In this document: positions 5,189 through 7,970 of the stretch, in pieces
How positions within the stretch are numbered: the stretch's first letter is position 1
Layout of the letters: each line of letters opens with the position of its first letter
From: an uncultured Candidatus Saccharibacteria bacterium
Lineage (GTDB): Bacteria > Patescibacteriota > Saccharimonadia > Saccharimonadales > Saccharimonadaceae
Reading direction: 5' to 3'
DNA length: 7,970 nt
Assembly: GCA_948571325.1 (NCBI GenBank)
Contig: CAOZKB010000041.1
Span: 1 to 7,970 of the forward strand
Made by a program: the position numbers and the translations under genes
The notes under the pieces: model-generated
What the model was told of the DNA's origin: nothing
The model's input: the letters and a program-made list of their open reading frames with translations, nothing else
Databases searched by the model: none

Positions 5189-5448
5189 TGATTTGCGACG
5201 CTCTTGATATTTTGAAGTTCGAAGCGGTACGTTTGACCGAATTTTTGAGCTTTTTCGGGGTCGAGTTTTTCGAGGAACATGGCTTTTGGCCGAGCGCAGA
5301 GGTGAAATTGACCAAATTTATCGCCATGGTAAAGCCCGCGGTAGATGACTAATTCTTCGCTGGTTTCGCTGTGAGTGGCGACATCTTCGACGAGGTAGAG
5401 GTCGCCTTTGTAATGTTTGTAAATGCCGTGGATAACTAATTCGTTCAT
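5185..5448 (-). CDS. DUF1653 domain protein
   Basis: An 87-residue single-domain protein. The DUF1653 pattern is clear: GIYKHYKGDLYLVEDVATHS (8-27), ETSEELVIYRGLYH (28-41), then CARPKAMFLE (51-60) and YRF near 74-76. These are the conserved HYKG, HSET, VVY-x-LY and RP-x-x-MF elements. The family is widespread in bacteria and has no established function. The start is fixed by a consensus TATAAT six bases upstream with no SD, suggesting a leaderless message. The stop overlaps the convergent Nudix stop by four bases. It is separated from the AlkD gene by 62 bp and is probably transcribed alone. The protein is soluble, with no signal or membrane segment. Confidence 0.85.
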   Translation of the reverse strand: MNELVIHGIYKHYKGDLYLVEDVATHSETSEELVIYRGLYHGDKFGQFHLCARPKAMFLEKLDPEKAQKFGQTYRFELQNIKSVANH

Positions 5449-5454
5449 AGTATG

Positions 5455-5483
5455 ATTATAGCACCACGTGGAGGCGTGGAGTC
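5455..5483 (-). promoter_or_regulatory. Promoter of the DUF1653 gene, TATAAT 6 nt before ATG
   Basis: On the minus strand TATAAT (5460-5455) is followed by six bases and the ATG at 5448, with no SD. The -35 is weak (TGACTC or ATGACT, about 18 nt upstream). A perfect palindrome CCACGTGG (5464-5471) lies in the spacer and could be an operator. Confidence 0.55.
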
Positions 5484-5510
5484 ATTTTAAGTCTGACGAT
5501 TTTCGACGAT

Positions 5511-6197
5511 CTAGAGCTTCATGCTACGCAAATGTTGCTTGTCGGCGTCGAAGATACGACGAGATTCGCAGGCTTTTTGGATGGCTTTGTTGTGAGCAAA
5601 GGTTGAAAGTTGGTCGTGAGATAAATAGTCGTAAGTTTGATTAGGAAATTTGGTGAAGATTTCGGCGATGAGCCAGGCTTTGGCCATTTCGACGTAATGT
5701 TTTTCACAGTGAATTTCGTCGAGCAATTGGAAAATACGTTCGAGATAATCGAGGTTGATGAAATGGCAAAGTAGCATTACGAAAATAAAACGTAAAGTAT
5801 ACTCTTCTTGACTATCTTGAAACTGCATGAGAAAATCCCAGTATTTGTCTAAATCGATCGGTGGGATTTTGAAACTATTACAAAAAGTGTCACAAACGGC
5901 CCAGTTGTTAATATATGGCAAAAACCAAGCAACATAGTCAAGTCTTTCGGCTAGGCCCATGGGTGCACTGGCAATAATGATTCCAGTAATCATGACTTCT
6001 TCGTAATAATAGGGAGTAAAACTGTCAAGGAATTGCCAATAATCACCAGATTTGATGATTTGTTTGGTAAGCTTGCGTTGCGCTGGTAAACGAACGCCGA
6101 GTAGATGCTGAGCTTGCGGGCAGGTGCGTAAATGAAATTCACGATAGCCATTATCGGCGAGGTCTTGGAGGTTTTCGCGCAGCTCCTCGGGAGTCAT
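5511..6197 (-). CDS. DNA alkylation repair protein, AlkD-like HEAT-repeat glycosylase
   Basis: A 228-residue, mostly helical protein matching the AlkD-type DNA alkylation repair family, which removes N3- and N7-alkylated purines. Visible blocks are LLGVRLPAQRKLTK (32-45), YYEEVMITGIIIA (64-76), YINNWAVCDTFCNSFK (95-110), YTLRFIFVMLLCHF (133-146), YVEMAKAWLIAEIFTKFP (168-185) and HNKAIQKACESRRI (202-215). Trp99, Asp103, Arg136 and Trp175 show nearly the same spacing as the Trp109, Asp113, Arg148 and Trp187 DNA- and base-contacting residues known in Bacillus cereus AlkD, so activity is likely. The length is normal. The start overlaps the permease stop by one base (TAATG), so translation is coupled to the exporter genes. 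No promoter of its own is visible. Function is confident; the operon link to export is inferred. Confidence 0.9.
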   Translation of the reverse strand: MTPEELRENLQDLADNGYREFHLRTCPQAQHLLGVRLPAQRKLTKQIIKSGDYWQFLDSFTPYYYEEVMITGIIIASAPMGLAERLDYVAWFLPYINNWAVCDTFCNSFKIPPIDLDKYWDFLMQFQDSQEEYTLRFIFVMLLCHFINLDYLERIFQLLDEIHCEKHYVEMAKAWLIAEIFTKFPNQTYDYLSHDQLSTFAHNKAIQKACESRRIFDADKQHLRSMKL

Positions 6198-7426
6198 TAT
6201 TTGGCCTTATAATTTTGCCAGATTTCTTTCCAGCTCATTTTAGTGCCATAGTGGAGGATGGCGTTGGAGTAAATTCGGATAGCGATATGAGCGATGATAA
6301 GGATGGTGATAGCGAGAATAACTAAGGAAAGGCAAATCTCTAATGGTGAAGCAAGTCCCATCATCATGCGAATTGGCATACAGAAGGGTGAAGAAAACGG
6401 AAAGATGGCGGCAAAGACATTGAGGTTGCTAGTGGGGTCGGTGAGAGTAAAGTAAGCCAAGTAGAAACTCACAGCAGCAAGTAAAGCGACCGGCGTATTA
6501 GCGGATTGGACATCTTCGGGCTTACTGACGGTGGAGCCAGTTAGCGCATAGCCAAAGGCATAGGCAAAATATCCTAGAATGAAGTACAAGATGGTGATTA
6601 AACCAAGCCCAATAGTGAGATGTGAAACATCGATGAGAGTATTGACGATTTCTGGATCGAGGAAAAGACGTGCACTAATTAAGGCGGTAGCAACGAAGAG
6701 AACCATTTGCAATAAACCAATAATACCGATACCGATGGTTTTACCCAGGACGATGCTAGAAGGGCTAGTGGAAGTGACAAGGGTTTCCATGATTTTGGAA
6801 GTTTTTTCGGTAGTAATGGAGCTGGAGACTTGGAAGGCGCAGAAGTAAATTGCATAGAAAAGAACGATAGATAATAACATCATGGTGAAGATATTGCCGG
6901 AGATTTCGGCTTCGTCGGTTTGGGAGATTTCGATGGTGATTTCCGGTGAGATGCTAGCAAGTGCCTTGTCGGATAAATTTAATTTAGTGATTTGTGAGTT
7001 GAGATAAATTTTCTCGAGAAGATTAAGTAGGGTTTCGGGTGGTTGGCCGCTAGTAGCAGCATTCTTGACGAGATAATTGAAGTGCAAATTTTGGTCAGTT
7101 TTGGAAATGATAACGGCAGAATCGATTTTGCCATCGATGACCTGTTGCTTGGCGGTATCGAGATTGTCGGTAGTAGTGGAGAGTTCGCCACAAGTATTGA
7201 CTGGGCAGAGTTCGTTGAGATTTTTTAGCTGGTCTTCATAAATATTTTCTGGGTCGGCGATGAGAACTTTATCTTCTATGCTGTCACTGCCGATTGCTTG
7301 GAGGATATTAGGTACGTTAAACCCCAATACGATTAACACTATGATAATGATGGTGGAAATGCGAAAGGATTTGCGCCCTAGCATATCGCGCATGGTGAAT
7401 TTTGTAACAGTAAGAATGTCTTGCAT
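6197..7426 (-). CDS. ABC-2 type exporter permease, YhaP/NatB-like
   Basis: A 409-residue membrane protein with the ABC-2 permease layout of YhaP/NatB. TM1 is at about 22-38. A large extracytoplasmic domain (about 45-175) contains Cys74 and Cys79, which could form a disulfide. TM2 is at about 178-200. A cytoplasmic coupling segment follows with SSITTEKTSKIMETLVTSTS (201-220), the most conserved permease element. Further TMs lie near 231-255, 267-293, 313-329 and 362-386, plus a short hydrophobic segment at 336-349. The partner ATPase ends 3 bp upstream, so the two form one transporter. YhaPQ and NatAB homologues export sodium or toxic compounds, but the substrate cannot be read here. It ends at TAATG, shared with the AlkD start. 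The length fits the family (about 400). Confidence 0.88.
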   Translation of the reverse strand: MQDILTVTKFTMRDMLGRKSFRISTIIIIVLIVLGFNVPNILQAIGSDSIEDKVLIADPENIYEDQLKNLNELCPVNTCGELSTTTDNLDTAKQQVIDGKIDSAVIISKTDQNLHFNYLVKNAATSGQPPETLLNLLEKIYLNSQITKLNLSDKALASISPEITIEISQTDEAEISGNIFTMMLLSIVLFYAIYFCAFQVSSSITTEKTSKIMETLVTSTSPSSIVLGKTIGIGIIGLLQMVLFVATALISARLFLDPEIVNTLIDVSHLTIGLGLITILYFILGYFAYAFGYALTGSTVSKPEDVQSANTPVALLAAVSFYLAYFTLTDPTSNLNVFAAIFPFSSPFCMPIRMMMGLASPLEICLSLVILAITILIIAHIAIRIYSNAILHYGTKMSWKEIWQNYKAK

Positions 7427-7429
7427 AGT

Positions 7430-7970
7430 TTAGCCTTGAACTTTCTCGATAAAAATATCGTTTAGGGTGGGTTTCATAATTTCAAATCGATCAACGTTGA
7501 TGTTTTGCTGAATGACTTTTTGTAATAATTGGTGTGCGGCAGCTTCATTAGTTAACTCAATGGTGTATTGGCAATTAGTGGCGTGCTCGATTTTTAGTTT
7601 AGCTTCTTTAATTAGTTTGGTGATGTCTTGATTAGTATTGATTTGACAACGGTTGGCAGGGTATTGAGATTTAATATCTTGTAAACTGCCTTGTAGAATG
7701 GTCTTGCCGCGATTGAGAATGAGAATATCGCTGCAAAATTCTTCAATAGTAGGCATTTGGTGAGCAGACATAATGACGAATTTGCCTTGCTCGACTAGCT
7801 CAACGATGATATTTTTGAGAATGCCGGTATTGACAGGATCGAGTCCGCTGAATGGTTCATCGAGTACGATTAAATCAGGATTATGAATGATAGCGGTCAT
7901 GAATTGAATTTTCTGTTGATTGCCTTTGGAAAGTTTTTCGGCGGGAAGATTGAGGTATTCGGTGACTTTT
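7430..7970 (-). CDS. ABC transporter ATP-binding protein, YhaQ/NatA-like (5' end outside window)
   Basis: The C-terminal ~179 residues of an ABC ATPase; the frame runs open to the right edge, so the Walker A is not visible. Numbering from the first complete codon: signature LSKGNQQKIQ (13-22), Walker B LIVLDEP (33-39) with catalytic Glu38, D-loop SGLDPVN (41-47) and switch His70 in MSAHQM (67-72). LSKGNQQKIQ and LDEPFSGLDPVN are characteristic of the YhaQ/NatA subgroup. The methionine at 7900 is internal, after the signature motif, and is not the start. The C-terminal ~90 residues form the extra regulatory domain common in ABC-2 exporters. It sits 3 bp before the permease and energises it. 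The promoter lies outside the window. Confidence 0.93.
   Translation of the reverse strand, partial: KVTEYLNLPAEKLSKGNQQKIQFMTAIIHNPDLIVLDEPFSGLDPVNTGILKNIIVELVEQGKFVIMSAHQMPTIEEFCSDILILNRGKTILQGSLQDIKSQYPANRCQINTNQDITKLIKEAKLKIEHATNCQYTIELTNEAAAHQLLQKVIQQNINVDRFEIMKPTLNDIFIEKVQG

Overview
The window most resembles a small-genome bacterium such as Candidatus Saccharibacteria (Patescibacteria), or a Bacillota relative. The genes are compact. The protein families are Firmicutes-like: a YhaP/YhaQ-type ABC exporter, a UvrX-type Y polymerase with a YolD partner, DUF1653 and DUF3850. TGA acts as a normal stop, which argues against Absconditabacteria and Gracilibacteria. The lineage is inferred and was not tested by a search.

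Layout, left to right. A perfect 18-bp hairpin terminator opens the window (1-47). A promoter (136-164) and an 88-nt leader precede a small DUF3850 gene on +. It converges on a minus-strand repair module that reads, in transcription order, Y-family DNA polymerase (3049-1508), transglutaminase-like protein (1409-822) and YolD-like protein (825-568). The last two overlap by ATGA. A 213-bp divergent promoter region separates the polymerase from a + strand pair: a P-loop-kinase-like protein with a damaged Walker A (3263-3742) and a DapB-like reductase without the catalytic histidines (3744-4514). This pair ends at a terminator (4529-4562). A Nudix hydrolase (4631-5188, +) then overlaps a convergent DUF1653 gene (5448-5185, -) by four bases. 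The right third is a coupled minus-strand operon: ABC ATPase (cut by the window edge), ABC-2 permease, and AlkD-like DNA alkylation repair protein.

Together the polymerase module, AlkD, the Nudix hydrolase and the small DUF3850 protein (ASCH/PUA-like fold) suggest a nucleic-acid damage and maintenance neighbourhood, with an exporter tied to base-excision repair.

Four observations stand out. (1) Four genes carry a -10 box (TAWAAT) only 6-7 nt before ATG and have no Shine-Dalgarno, which points to leaderless mRNAs, while the kinase/DapB pair uses strong SD sites. (2) One 21-bp repeat family occurs as two three-unit arrays, one inside the polymerase gene (encoding a His-Thr heptapeptide repeat) and one just after its stop. 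(3) The + strand is G>C and T>A under genes of both orientations, but this flips in the 3' half of the DapB-like gene. (4) Both proteins of the 3263-4514 pair have lost their family's key catalytic residues.
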